64,000 nucleotides of DNA from Oscheius tipulae (GCA_037178975.1 JASJZH010000005.1:5704001-5768000); one strand, 5' to 3'; numbered from the stretch's first letter, positions 43,183 to 56,804 are shown. The notes: a model not told the origin generated them from the letters alone. Numbers and translations are program-made.

Positions 43183-46100
43183 AAAAAGAGGAAAAAACCA
43201 AATTCTTTTCGAAATTTGTGGATATACCGCCCGTCTCTCATCCAGCCCGTTGGCTGTTGTCTGAATTATATTGGCTGCGTTTCTGTTCACTTGCAAGTAC
43301 GGGTAGATGTGGGTTGAGACATTTCCGGTATGAGTGCATGTCAGCGACTTTTCGTCATTTTTGAGCCCATTTTTGGCGGAATCCGATTCAGTACACTCCT
43401 TCCATAATACTTGAATGCACACATTTGCTACTTTCTCAAGGCTTCATTTTTTTCTCGACAGCAGTGAACCACGAGATTCGGAGATAGTACTGGACATAGT
43501 TTATCATATAAACAATGTTTGTTTTGAGCCTGGTAGGCGAAATTACTACTGATGAATAATGTAACAGAGAGCTGCGTAGATGCTCTTGGGAAAGGGAGGA
43601 ACAAATAGAAAGTTTGCCGAAAAGTCACTGTATCCCTCTTTCTTAAATGCAAGGATTTGTATAATAGTATGTGTATTTTGCAAAGATCATCCATACTTGA
43701 CGCGAAGACCCTCAGCTAAGTGGCATCCTTTCTGTTGCAGGCTCTTTCCTCTCCAGACTCCCGATTACTAGTGTTTATAAGCTCACTCTCCTGCGGTTAC
43801 AAACGACGAGGCCCTGCCGCCGTAAACAGGACCAATTAAACGCTTCTCGTGAATTCAGTCTACTTTTTCTTTGCGGAATGAGTGTGAAAGATCCACTCAA
43901 GTTACTTGGTCTCCTCGACGTCAGCAGAGCGCCTGTTTGCCCCCGAATTGTCCACACTATTTGCCGACTTTCTTCTTCGTTCGGGCGTGGGTTCAAATCT
44001 TAGAACTCTCGCACCCTTCCTCCCTTTAAAGGTTAGGTTCTCTTGAGCAGCAGATTCTTTTCCTATCATGTATTAATAGATAACCAGAAATGGCAGTTAA
44101 TCGAGACAAAAGTGGGTCATTGTGCATGATAAATTGGATTACCATTAGCCTGTTTATGAAAAACATAGCCTTGCTGAACAAGGAAACAATCCCTTTCGGT
44201 CATCTGGCTGCCTTGTCGTTCTCCACAGCCATTAAAAAGGTTAACGACGAAAGTGAGCCATTATGAAAGTAGTTAACTCTCCAATTATTGTTAGCTCATT
44301 TATAGTTCCTCTCTTGGTTTCGATATACTTTGGGATACTGTAGTGGACAATGTTCTGCAATGGGTTTTGATTTTCGAAGAGTGTTACAGTTTGCCATGTT
44401 TCTGGCAATTTTAAAAGCAGCGACAAGTTTCACAACAAAGATGAACCACATTCAGCGGATAGACTAGAGTATCCCGTCTAAGAGCTTCCTGATTAGTTTC
44501 CTCCCTTTTACCATGTTTTGACATCTATTCTCGCCCGGTAAGATATTCCCGCATCATTCTGCATACAATGCCTCTTTCTTCGTCAGCCCCCATAATAAAA
44601 ACACCGTGAATCTGAAAAACAAGGGTGTCCTACTAATTCTTGCTAATAGTCCTCCTTCTAACTGCGCGACATGTTCTCTCAGTCCTGTTGTTCCATCTTT
44701 AACCTCTCCAGAAAAACTCAATTTCCGTGAGAACGGGGACCATTTCCGCTGTCAGTTCATGCATATTCTACGCCCAACTAAAGTTCGAACAGTTTTCCAA
44801 AGAGAGTTGCGATTAATATTGGAGTGGTGAGGGTCGAGAGATCATTCGTCCGGAAATTGGAGGGAGACAATATTTTTGGAAGTGAGGGTGTTCTCTGCCT
44901 CGGAAAGCTTTCCAAGTAATTTGTTCCACACTACATGGAACCAAGAGTTTAGCACGATTGATGTTTCAAGAATTGTGGTTTGGCACTAAAGTTCAGCAAG
45001 TCCTTCAACCGGCGCCCTCTCGGAGCCAGCAAACTTTTCAAGATTTTCGGTTTGATCGTTTGAAGTTGTTACGGCAGGGCGCGAGAGGGCGACAAGCCTT
45101 GTGAATCTTTTACTTTCTCCCGAGTTGACGTGTCCTCTGGCTTTGTTTCTTCGGGAAGAACAACAGAGTCTTTGTTGTGTTCTGTCCAGCTAGTTCGTTG
45201 TTCAAAGAATAGGTACAATCCATGTATCTTAGGTTGTGTTTATCGTACACCTTCCAGTTTGATAGAAGACGGAAAATGTCCTTTGCTGTCCTTTGGGGCT
45301 TCATCAACCGATCAATTTTTAAGACCTTCTTTTCAAGCAGTATTAATTTTCAACTGGCCATTCTGGCCCGGACGGGACGATTCTGGAAAGAGTTTGATTA
45401 GCGACGGATCAGGTGAGAATCTGTAGCTGCTACTCGAAACGTATTTCTTTCGCATCTATCTCTTCGTTCTCATTATTCTAGTCGTTATGCTACCCCTGAA
45501 ACCATGTGAAATATCTTTTTCCTGTTTGGTGTCGCAGAAGACAGGCTTACAAAATCAAAGGTCTTCTTCCAAATTTGTCCATGACACAAATCCGTACTCA
45601 CACCTTCTCTCATTCGTTGAATGTCCAATGGAATCTCAACGACACTTGGAGTAACCTTGGCTAACGTGTCCCTTCCTCCCACTCGCCTCCCCGTTCAAGG
45701 ATCTTTTTACATCGAGGAGAAGGAAGTCGACTCTTGCGTCATCTAATGACTCTCAGAACTTGCAGAGATAAAGCCACGGAGAGAACAGATTGCACTTCGA
45801 TATGCCACAGCTTTCTAATTACCCTGATCACAAGAGAGTCATTGAGACCAAAACTGTGCTTCAGACATCAGAATTTGGTTTTCTTGGACGCATTAGGATT
45901 CAGAAAGTGACTAAAGTTGGGGAGTTTAGAAACACACATCACACCGTGTGGGGAATACGGTAAGGCTTCGTGACTCAGGCAATATATAGACTCTTTTTTC
46001 TGGAAGATTGATTATGTTCTGTTCTAGAGTCATTTTTCGAAGACTTTCGTTTGTCCAAAATTTACGAACATCTCTGTATGACTTCTCTGTAACTTTTAAC

Positions 46101-49100
46101 GAAGACTAAAACCTAAACCTGTACGATTATAAAAGTGAAAACGTTGCCGCAATCCTCGCTGATCTTGAAAATTCCGTCTTCTACACACTTTGTTTGACTT
46201 ATTGTTGTGTTTCTCCGACTAGAAGATCCTTCATTGTAATCGGTACCTCTTGATGTATGGGTTTCCTTGAACTCACACTTTGGTATTCATAACCAAAACC
46301 AGAACAGAAACCTCAAAGATTATTTCGAAGGACAACCTCTTTCAATTTCTCCCAACCTTCTATTCAACGTCATGTTTTCACCAATTTAGGTGTTCCGATT
46401 GACTTGGGCGCAGCCAAAGAGTGCACCTTCTTCTTGAGCCCAACGAGGCGATTCTCATTAGACTGGGTTGAAGTGGTCCTCGAGAAAAAGAGGTTGCTCC
46501 CATAAAAAGTTCACCTTTGTCCTCATTCTCACGTCCATTTCCTTGCCTTTTCTGCCTCTGTGTAATCCTTGTTATTCTGTCTCAAAAAAAGTTTTACGAG
46601 AGAACCCTCGAACTCTTTGTATCACCTCTCGAGTCCTATTGAAGAATCCTAAAATTGGCGGCCAAGCTCCAATGAGCAACTTCTTGGGAGCCATGCTAAA
46701 GATTATTAGCCTTTTAGGTCAGAGTCATTCTCCACGAAGCAAGATTCCTTCGTAAGGCCGAACCAGCACGCGAGGTGCTTCTTTTCACAGAGTTCAGAGA
46801 GCTATTTCTTATGCTTGGAGGCGAAGCCCCAGGGTCACATGCAGTTCTTCTCGACTTTGAACGGCTAGAAAAGAGTCATTTTAACGACAAGGCTTCCTTT
46901 GTTTGACCAGCTTTTCTATTTTCAATGTTGGCCCCTCGAAAACACGGAGGGTCTAGACTCTCAAATTCCTCCTGTAAATTGATATGCGCATGGCGTGACT
47001 ATGAGAGTGGGGATATTGCACTTTATTTCACAGAGTTGCATGTGTCTTGCAGGATTTACCGCTATCTTTAACCTGGCGCAGGTGTGAGAACGCGATGCTT
47101 TTCATACTGGGTGAGAGTCCGTAGTCTCTTCCGGAGACTTAACGATAATATGAACCGATCTGGCTCTCTGAAATCTTGTTGTAAGCGAGTTCCAAGTTCT
47201 CTCGTATAACACGAATCTGTGGTCACTTAAAATACCTTTAACAAATTTGCATTCGATCCTGTCACGAACTTTCAGAAAGGTGAGATCTGGTCCAGTTTGG
47301 TTCTAACTCCTCCCAAGCAAAGATCTAATCGTAACCTTTCTACTTCTTTGAAGATGAGAGATAAACTGTTTAGCAGAGAAGAGAAAAGTTCTCTGGAGTG
47401 AAATTGTGACTTTGTTCTGGGGAGATCTCCTTTGGGAGAGATGCTAAATGCTTTCTAGCATGCTCCCTGAACATTGTGATGTTACTACTCACCCTCACAG
47501 ACTTCCTCTTCCCGTCCCGCTTTTGAACAAATTCTACCACTGGCCCAGTCACATCATTCATCAAAAGTGGCTGCAACTCTAAACATTTCCTCCCTTTCCA
47601 GCAGCCCGTGTCCCACTCTTTGTTGTACCGGAACTATTAGTAATTTCCCCTCGCTCTTCCGGTTCAAGTTCCCAGTTATGAGAAGGTCAGAACTCGGAAT
47701 GTCACAAGCTCTCTTATACTTCTTTTTTTGTCTAATCTCTCCTATTCCAATCTCAGTTAACAATGACCATCTTTAAAATTGTTCAAAGCCCAGTACTGTT
47801 CTTCTTTGACTACTTGACCCTTCTACGGTTTCAGATTGAGAAAGACTTCAAAGAGTATTTTGTTCAAAACAGGATAATTGAGTGGTCGGAGAAGAGATCA
47901 CAACAATCTGCGCTCCTGAAATAAGGAAAAGGCTTCATTTAGTCATATGTTTTATTCTTTAGCGGTCGGTCTGCTTGAGAGTTATGATGGGTTCAAAACT
48001 CATTTTTTTGCCCTCGAAGAATAGTTCCTTAGAGAAGTCATCTGTCCTTTCCATTCCACTGCCTCTCCCCTTGTTCTGAACTTTGGAAGACATTGGGCCA
48101 GGGACTCTTTCCATCTCATCCATCCCACGTCTCTCCATTTGTTTATGGCTCTAAATTAAGGAGCTGTCAAATCCAGAGTGGGTCACACCGCGCCTCCCAA
48201 CACACAATGCTTACCCTCATAAGTGACGTTGTTAGAGAAAAGCTCCGACAGAACACGCGCCCTCGAAGGAATAAAATATTCTGTAGTAATTTGTACCTGG
48301 CGCTTTGATCTTGGGCGAATTTCATTTCCGCCACGAGTTTTTTTTTTGTCAAAACTCTTGTTTCGGAAGATTGCGTGAGCGGGAGCACTCTATTGGACAG
48401 AAGCATGGACCCGAAGAGACCAATTTTGCTTTTTGGGCGTTGTAAAATCTTAAATCCAAATATTTTCAAGAAAACAGAAGGCGGAAAAACTAATTCACTT
48501 ACACAGCAGGTACATTTAATTGCTACCGTACCGTCTCGCAAATTAACAGCTCTAGCACCTGCCCGGAATTCAAATAAAAAAAGGTCAACGGCAAGACTAG
48601 AATGTGAATAATTCAAACAAACTGCTGACACTTTCGGTCTGTTCTTTGAGAATTCATTTTTCCGCTTCTGATTAGTTTCTGAGCTTTCTTTAATTTCACT
48701 TTCCCTCACAGCTCCTTTACGTTATTTGATGCTATCTTGGCTCCCAGACCGATTAGTTGAAAAAACGCTCCCTGAACCTTAGAGAGTGCGACTCTCCTCT
48801 TTCAAAGAATCGTTCCGTGTTCCAGAGTAAATGAAATAAGCACCTAGTTCTTATCAAATCCCGCCCCTAGCTAATTCTCATAAATGATCTGTGGAGGGTG
48901 GCATCTATTTCTGCGCATCTGGACCCATTGTTGCTATTATTCTTGGGGTCCGGGCTGAATGAGATATTATTTTGATGTACGGGCGGCCGATGAGATACTG
49001 TCAACTTTGAAAATACTATTCCAAAAATCCCCACCTACAACCGAAAAGTCACTACACCAACCATGGCTTCTTTTTGAATCTGGACAAAAAAACATTAAAA

Positions 49101-50870
49101 CCAATTTTTTTCTTCGAAAAAGAAGCCATAGCCTTATGAGAGTTGAATACTTCCGGAATATGTGTTCATGAATATGACTTCGGCATAATTCACATCACCC
49201 CCGTCTGTTCAGAATGACTCTCTCTCTCCTTTCTCGTAATCGAAGTCTTTCAACTTTCGATCCCCTTCCACCCCCAAAGAGCATCCTTCAGAATCACAAG
49301 TAGTCACTTGGTCCGAGCCAAAATTGAACCCTCTCGCTCTAACCTTTAGGCTTTTCCTCGTATTTGCAGGCTGCTTCCTGTTCGATTTCTTGTTTTGAAG
49401 GTTCAGAAAGGGTTTCTCTTCAGAAGAAGTATAAAGTGAGAGTCTGTTTATCCTGGCTCAGTTTATGCCCGATCTAAGCTCGTCTCTATCCTCATTTCTG
49501 AACTATTTCAGGCCGATGAACGCCCTCTCAAGAAAAGGATGAAATTGTATCCACTTTTCAAAATGCTCCCTCTCTCCTAAACGTTTGTTTGCCAGACTTT
49601 TAGATTGACGTCGAGTCGAGACTGTTTGGCTCATTACCGTCATTAATTTAGTCCCACCCCAATAATTCAATCGCAGCAGTTTTTTGTGTCCGCCCAGACG
49701 CGGCACATTGTGTCCTTCCTCCCGCTTCGTAGAACAGGTGTCTCGAGGCTATTCTCGTAGAAGATTGGTTCGTTCGGAACAGTATTTGGAGCGAGTAGAC
49801 AGCATTGTCCTGCGCAGGCAACTTCCTCTTTCCCTATTGTTTGTGACCGATGTTCTTGGGACTAAAATCGGTCATGCTTCAGATGCTAAGACAACTGGGG
49901 AAGACAGAAGTCTAATCGAGAAGCTTTCTTTTTAGTGACTTGTCGCAGTAGGGACATTCTAACACCACTGAATATGGATTTATTTCTTATTAGCCAAGGA
50001 TCTTTTTAAGCATTAGATTTTGAGTTCTTGTGGTGAGGCTTCGGATGCCTGATATTGATACACATGAGAATAAGGAACTTCACGAACTATCACAAGCTTT
50101 TTGCTGCTCGGACTCAGCTGAACAGTCATTCCCAGTTCCAAGCTATCGAACATGAGAGCGAATGTTATGGCATTCCCTCAAAGAGGCTCCAGCCCCGCCT
50201 CGTTATAATTCGCCTCGGAATAAGGAAATGCCTACACTCCATAATTAGCTGCCTAACAACTTCCCGTCAAAGCAGTCAAGTCACAGGAAATCTGACTCTT
50301 TGAGGGTTAAAATTGTAGCTTGGGCAGAATGAATCATGAGAGTTCATAGAGTTCTCAGACTGGTTGACCGGATACAAAACTCACCCTTCCGGCAGAGTTC
50401 AATAACCGATCTGCTCTCTTTTGTTCATTGCTCTTAATTGAATCATCAGTCCCGCCCCACAATTATCTCCCTCCAGAACGGTCGGTCCATTTCAAAACAG
50501 ATTCCCCCTTCACTTACTATTTGGACCTCGTTTAGTGCTCTAGAGAGACCGCAGAGTAGTCAACAACGAGAATCTGCCCCCCACTCGCTTTAATGACGCT
50601 CAAAGATTGAGGTGTTCCCACTATTCCACTTCAGAATTACTGTCCTTTTCAGTCCTGAAACGACCGATCAAAAGCCACAGACAAACACGTGTTCCGGAAG
50701 CTGTCTCTCCTTGTTCCAACTGTTAGTCCAGCTGTCTTTGATCTCTGTTGCCTTTAGAAGAGGGTATCCCTTCTCATTTCCCCTCTCTCAGCCTCTCTCT
50801 TTGCTTAAACTTCTTTCCACCAAATCCACCCACAATTTTCAGAAGAATACGAAGGGAATGCTCTAGGAAG
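43183..50870. other. 7.7-kb stretch with no convincing gene, CT-rich on the plus strand
   Basis: I find only short frames without consistent splice sites or recognisable motifs. The plus strand is strongly pyrimidine-rich from about 43.7 kb to the start of the neuropeptide receptor, whose sense strand this is. Six of the nine AATGACTCT/AGAGTCATT sites in the window lie here. A long outron, long 5' introns or a regulatory domain of the receptor is likely. A Cys-containing minus frame near 43430-43560 could not be built into a gene. Confidence 0.5.
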
Positions 50871-53757
50871 ATGGAGGACAACTGTACAGATATTCGTGAA
50901 TTCTTATGGCGCAACCAGTCCGATCTTTCGTTGGCTCCAGCCAGTATGGCCACCTTTGCACTGGTCTATTCCTTGTTTATTACGTGAGTTTAGTTGTTTT
51001 TGGGGAGAGGACACCGATTACGCGTGGGAGCCGGGGCCCTGCGGCGAGGAAAGTTGCGTGTCTTTAGGTTAAAACAAGAGAATGGGTGGGCAGTTTGAGT
51101 AGAGGGATCAGACTGAATCAAAGCACGTGACGGAGTCTCTGGCTCTTAAAGCGATTGTCCGGATCCTTTTCTAGTTCGCAAAAGTTAAAATTCAGGTAGT
51201 TTGACAAGTCGTAGCAAGTCGAGATTGCACTGGCTTTTAGTTTCTGCAACTTATTCGAGCTGCAAGGTTGAGCCTTTTTGAGTCAGAAATGAGACGTAAC
51301 ATTAGTTTCAAAGCATCATATCAAGGTGAAACTGTTCCACAGGTAAAAAACGAGACAACCTCATTCCATAAGAGTATCTTTAGAAATTATTTTGGCTGCA
51401 AAACTCTAGTCTAGGAAGTGCAAACTGTGGGGGAGATTACTGAACGCCCTAAACCAGGGTAGATTCGTTTCTGAAGCAATTGGAATGCATTTAACTTCTA
51501 TTCTGAGTAGTTGTCGAGAGGATAAGGAGCAACATGCTACTAGAAGCAACAATTTCGACTGATTATTCTTGTTTCTGAAACTAGCCTTGACTTGCCAAAA
51601 AGCGCGTGTCTTGTCGAGACAAGGCTGACAAGTACTCCCGAGAAAGCTTCTCGGCAAGTGGTAACATTTGTTCTGGAGTAGCATCTTTGTATATTTCAAC
51701 GATCATCGAGGATAAAACAAAAAAGAGGTACACCTCCGTAATCAGCGCGTTTTCCTCTACAAGACCCATAACAGAACATATAATCGAAAAAAAAGTCCGG
51801 ACACTCGCTTTAAGTGCACAAAATACTTTTCTTCCACCTGTGCCATTAACAGTTTTTGTCACGAAATCTTCAAATAGCCCCAATCGTGACGAAACTGACT
51901 GCTCAGGCATCAGATCCGAACCACATGTCCAGACGGCTAAGAGGATCAGCGACCAATTGCTATTAATTCTGAAGATCTTTCAGACTCGGAGTGGTAGGGA
52001 ATCTTCTGGTGGTCATCTCGGTCTGTAAGCATCGAAGTCTCCAGTCCGTAAGGAACATCTTCATTGTCTCCTTGTCCTGTTCGGACATTGTTGTCAGCGT
52101 CGTCTCTGGATCCGTAACTCCGATCACAGCCATCTCCAAGATCTGGCTCTTCGGATCCACTCTCTGCAATCTTGTCCCACTCATTCAGGTTGGTTCAAAG
52201 AATCGAATGTGTGTAATGAATTCTGGGCCTCCTTGAGTTCTACGAGCCGAAGACCTAATTATCCTATTCGTAGGGGAGAGTCTGAAGCAGAAACCAGACG
52301 AAACCCAAACAAGTCTGGATCTTTCAGGGAACAAGCTTGTGTTTCTCTACTCTAACCTTGACTGCCATCGCCATCGACCGCTTCATCCTGATCATCTTTC
52401 CAACTAAAAAGTTTGTTCCTACCTAAACACTTCCTGATAGACCTTTTTGTTTCCATGCATTTCAAAACTTTCCAAAAGAATACTGAAAATATTTGGCTTG
52501 CTTTCAAATCTTTCCATTCCGCGGCATTTTGGAACGAAGAACTCATTACATTGCGGGGCGGAAGACATCGAAGATCTGGCAATGAGAAAGGCAAAAGGTT
52601 GAGATCCTAAATTTAGATGTTCTTTTCATCCCAAACGAAAACTTTCAGACCAATCCAGAAGACGGACGCCTTCAAGATGGTCGCCTTCAATTGTGTTGTG
52701 GCCACAGCCATCAGCTTTCCGATGTTCTTGAAACAAACACTGACGTCCTATGGGGATTTTTGCGGACAGTTTTGCTCCGAAGACTGGGGAGAGGACCTTT
52801 ATATGAGAAGTGTTTACGGTAAGGAAAACTAGAGACTACAGAACTGAATCCCTTCCAGGTACCGTAGTTTTCGTGCTCCAATTCGTCGTCCCCTTCCTGA
52901 TTATCAGCTTCTGCTACACAATGATTTCACTCAAACTGGGAAAGGTTTGTTTTTTTTTCAAAGGTCGACTGTTCTCTGTCTCAAGACCCGTGAGGTCCAG
53001 AGACGCGTGAGCTAATTGGGTTAGCGCAGAGCTGAATGGATCCTTTCGAATCAAAATCTTTGTAGGGAATGCTGGTCAAGGATCTCCAGAAGGGAGACGA
53101 GAGTCTGATCATGACTGAACAGAGGAAAATGGCCATGAGACGACGTCTGAGAACAAACAGAATGCTCGTTGGAATGGTTTTCGTCTTTTTCTGCTGCTGG
53201 CTGCCCTCCGTAGCTTTCAACATTCTCCGGGATTACAGCCTTCTGCCTAATTTTGTTCGGGAACAGGACTACTTGTTCGGAGTCATCACTCACTGCATTT
53301 CTATTAGGTAAGACATATATACGAACAAGTCTAACAGTGGTTCAGCTCAACCGTGTGGAACCCGTGTTTGTACGCCTTGTTGAACGAACAATTCCGGGTC
53401 GCCTTTTCTTCGCTTATCCACTCTCTCAAGGGAGACGTCAATCCTAAGGTGAGTAAGGTTTCTAAACAGAAAGTGTACTGTTCAAATTGAAAGCAAGCGA
53501 TTTTCCGATTTTTCACTGAGCAAAGTTCTTGAAAATTGCATTTGAACGATGAAAGCCACATTTAATGAAAACTCCCAAAATGCCAGCTTACCGAAGAAAA
53601 TTATAAAATTATAAATCACCAAACTTATCACAACATTCAGGCCCACCACCAGTGTAATCGTCTAATCTCTAACGGCAACCTCCATGAGGCTTCTGCCAAG
53701 TCCGTGTCAACGGCAGCCTCCACCAAATATCGTCTGCCTCCTCCGAGCCAGCTGTGA
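50871..53757 (+). CDS. Neuropeptide Y/F-type G-protein-coupled receptor
   Basis: Eight or more exons join in phase to about 420 residues. An N-terminus with an N-glycosylation site (MEDNCTD) leads to helix 1 (GVVGNLLVVISV), then RNIFIVSLSCSDIVVSVVSG, then IWLFGSTLCNLVPLIQGTSL with the TM3 disulfide Cys, FSTLTLTAIAIDRFILIIFP with the DRF variant of DRY, a CGQFCSEDW extracellular loop, helix 5 VVFVLQFVVPFLII, helix 6 GMVFVFFCCWLPSVAF and helix 7 STVWNPCLYALLN. These are rhodopsin-family NPY/NPF receptor signatures, as in nematode NPR proteins. A C-terminal tail rich in Ser follows. The start is 25 bases after a TTTTCAG acceptor, and a three-codon upstream ORF (ATG CTC TAG) precedes it. An AATAAA follows at 53812. 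Confidence 0.92.
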
Positions 53758-53851
53758 ATTGTCTGTCGCGGGTTTTCTTCGCTAAATCGTGTCCATATCT
53801 CTCGGTGTATTCAATAAATATTACTTTATTTGATCACAAGGACAATGAAAA

Positions 53852-55669
53852 TTAGTAGCCCGCCAACGTCCAGATAAGGTAATATATAATATTGAGGAAA
53901 ATCATGAGTTTCACGAGGAAGAGCGTGGACGACGGCGGCTGCTCGAAGGCCAGTCTATGGACCTAAATAGTCTTTTTAAGGAGATTAAAAAAAATAACCT
54001 GAACAGTCTGGTCAGCACTGAGAGAGACAAGACAGGCGCGACAGTCTGCAGCCGGACCCGGAATTTCAATCTGTTTGTTGTTGGCATCTGTCATTTGGCA
54101 GTCGTCGACTACGCGATCCAGAAATTCGACGTCGGTGACAAAGATTCCGTGGGTTTCTTTGACGAAGAGAAGCGGCTTCAGCTCGTGCGTATCGAAGATG
54201 GCCACAGAGCCGGACAGAGTGCCGAAGCCGGTGAAGTTGCCACATGGACTGACGGTCAGACAGGAGATTGACTGGAAAGTTGAAAAGAAAGTTATCGATT
54301 AGGAGGCTTACAGATTTACTGTAAGAAAAAACGCTGGAAAATTCTCGCGCATTCATATTTTCCTGTATTCTGTCCTCGATTACCGGCACTTGTTGGTCGT
54401 TTCGGAGCGCCCATATTTCAAGTTTTCAGCTGAAAGCACAGACAAAAGCTGCTCACCTCTCCCTGGTAGCAGCTCTTGATAACAATGGGCTGTAGCGTAT
54501 GTCGTTCTCGATGGAAAGCCCAGAGACCGAGGAAACAGCGCGATTTTGAATTCCTCTGCTTCTCGTTGTAGGCGACGACGAAGATGTGATTGTTTCCTTC
54601 GAGACCAAGTCTTGTGAATTTTAACGAACGCACCTGAATCCAAAGTTAGACTAGAAACATGAAAAGCTGACTCTATATCTCGTTTCGAGTTCTGGAGGGA
54701 ATGGTAACTCTTGTACTTTTTTGCCGACGGTCAAATCCCACAAGATTACTTTGTTGTCACCTCCGACTGAGCTGCAAGAGAATTATGGTTAGAGACGGCG
54801 GCAACGACTGACAAGAAATAGCGACCATCTGACGAAATGTCGATATCATCGACCCCCCCTTTCTCTATTCGATCATTGGTCCCATGAGGATGAGCGTAGA
54901 ACTCTAGAGTCGGGCCTCTTTTCAACTCGGGATTCTAGACTTGGCTATAAATTTTGAACCAAACATAAACACTCTGTCATTTCTTAGGTGGTCGATGTTC
55001 CAGACACGAATATAACCATCTGAGTCGCCTGTTAGCAGTTTTTTTCCATGAGATGACTTGTCGAATCGGACACATTTCTGAAAAAAATATAGCTCCGTCA
55101 ATAATTGACAAAAAGTTAATATAAAGTACCTGGTAGGCAGGTTCAGAATTTGCAGCAGACGACTTCTCGGCCAGAACAGTTAGAAGACGTCCCACTGGCC
55201 GTAAATTGATACCAAAACTGCCTTCTTCGGCAAAATTATTCGTCGTCTCGTAAATGTCGCAATACTCGTCGTGCCCGGCTGCCAGAACATGCCCCGTCTT
55301 TCCCGGAATACTTACGATGTCCATATTCATTGTGGAAAATTTGTCTGTATCAATCTGAAAGAAACAGATCGAGTGGGAACAATGTAGAAAGTCTACCGTA
55401 TTGGTCAGCTTCGCCCTCATGTAGCAATTGTTGACGGCCTCTTCTGCAAAAGTAAGAACATGTTGCTAAAAATAACCATTTGAAGAAAAAGACAGTAAGA
55501 AACTGACCTCAATCTGATTTTTGACGCCCGTTTTGGCTGCTCCACCACCGCCTCCAAGCAGAATATGTCTGCCTCCGAGCTTTTTTATGCAATACATGGG
55601 CGCTTTACATGTTGCTATCACTGGAGGTTGCTTTTTTGACGAGAATGTTTTTGACGAGAATCTGCCCAT
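53852..55669 (-). CDS. sec-12: SEC12/PREB, ER guanine-nucleotide exchange factor for SAR1
   Basis: SEC12 activates the SAR1 GTPase on the ER to start COPII coat assembly. The N-terminal signature LLGGGGGAAKTGVKNQIE, with the potassium-binding, SAR1-contacting glycine loop, is nearly identical to human PREB. WD40 repeats follow (DSDGYIRVWNIDHL, SVGGDNKVILWDL) and the late block GTLSGSVAIF ... VKETHGIFVTDVEFLD is also PREB-like. The final exon adds LFLVKLMIFLNIIYYLIW, the C-terminal membrane anchor. About nine exons are in phase. The start at 55669 is 5 bases after a TTTTCAG acceptor (trans-splicing). The gene is convergent with the neuropeptide receptor, only 94 bases away. Confidence 0.92.
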
Positions 55670-56804
55670 TGCAGCTGAAAATTGTGGGTCAGGTTCCACA
55701 CATAAGCCAACTGGATTTCGTGCTGAGACCGAGTCCAACTTCAAGTTGTCTATTCAAAGGACTTGGAATTGTGTTGAATTAGATGCAAAAGGAACAAAAT
55801 CTGGAAAGAAGTAAAAGAAAGTGGAGGGAAATAAATGCGTTGTGCTTCAAATTGGTTGTTCGGTGATTCAGCGTTAACACTGATAAGGCCATGAGCGTTA
55901 ACACTGATAAAGACTAACCATTTCTTTCAGCTCTCTAAATAGGCTCCTCAGACAAGGAGATCGAATCTGAGTAAATTTTGGCTGATTTTGTGGCTTTTCT
56001 ACGAAATTGTAAGAAGAATTGTGACAAGTAGGAGCTGTGTAAGAGACACGGAAAACGCTGTAAAAATCGGGACAAAACATGGAGATGAAGGTCGAAGGGA
56101 ATTCAGGAACATTTGAATTCCCGCCGAAAAATTTGCGCGGGGAGTTCGCGGGACTCTATCTTCGAAAGTGAATTTGACGAGAGCTATATTTGGGTAATAG
56201 TTCGGCAGGTGGGTCCGATTTGGTTTGACCGGAATCGATTTCGAAATGTAACGATTTCCGCCAAAATTCGATTTCGCGCCGTTATGAATTTGAACAGATC
56301 GAAGTTGCGGATAGAAAATTCAAAATGGCGATTGTGTACATTTTTTGTACAGTATACGGTACGGGCCGTTTAAAACTGTTTTCTCAATGTATTTTCTACA
56401 ACTACCTACCATTCTTATATTGATTGGTGTCTTACAGAGAGTAATTGATAGACTACAGCTCATTTCCAGTAGGCCAACAACACCTTCCTCGTTGGAAAGA
56501 GACCACAAACCGGCCATTCCATGAATGATCGATCAGTGGATCTTCGTGTATTTTGCCATTAGATCACAGTCAAAGAACTGTATTCTTGGAGTTTGATCCA
56601 GCCACTTTTCCTTTAGTTGAAGGTATTCTTCTCGTAACAAAATGCGCATATATCAACTCACCGACTGTTCGATTTGGGTATTTCATGGGTTTAATCGGCC
56701 TGACCGCTGCCAATCACACACTTGTTCCTCTTTCTCTTTCCATTCGACTTTCTCCCTTTTCGCTAACCCACCGATGGGAAAGACATTATTCATTTTCAGA
56801 GTAA
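55670..56804. other. Divergent promoter region of sec-12 and the SLC17 gene
   Basis: This is 1.1 kb between divergent genes. It contains a perfect 17-base direct repeat with GATA motifs and, at 56115-56290, GC-rich segments with CGCGCC/GCGCGG (E2F-like by eye). No gene was found. Confidence 0.45.
55870..55910. promoter_or_regulatory. Perfect 17-base direct repeat with TGATAA
   Basis: AGCGTTAACACTGATAA occurs at 55870-55886 and again at 55894-55910, a 24-base period (just over two helical turns). Each copy ends in TGATAA, the core of GATA-factor sites used by intestinal ELT-2-type regulators. Its place in a divergent promoter suggests a control element. Confidence 0.5.

Noticed and set aside
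43013-43201. Minus-strand ORF with a TM-like stretch
   Set aside because: It is contained almost wholly in the tRNA-like palindrome, and upstream exons could not be joined in phase.
43970-44000. GTGGGTTCAAATCTTAG, resembling a polymerase III B box
   Set aside because: No A box or cloverleaf lies at the right distance on either strand.
46468-46755. 95-codon plus-strand ORF with a hydrophobic start
   Set aside because: The CT-rich strand favours Leu/Ser/Phe frames. There is no upstream promoter, splice or homology cue.
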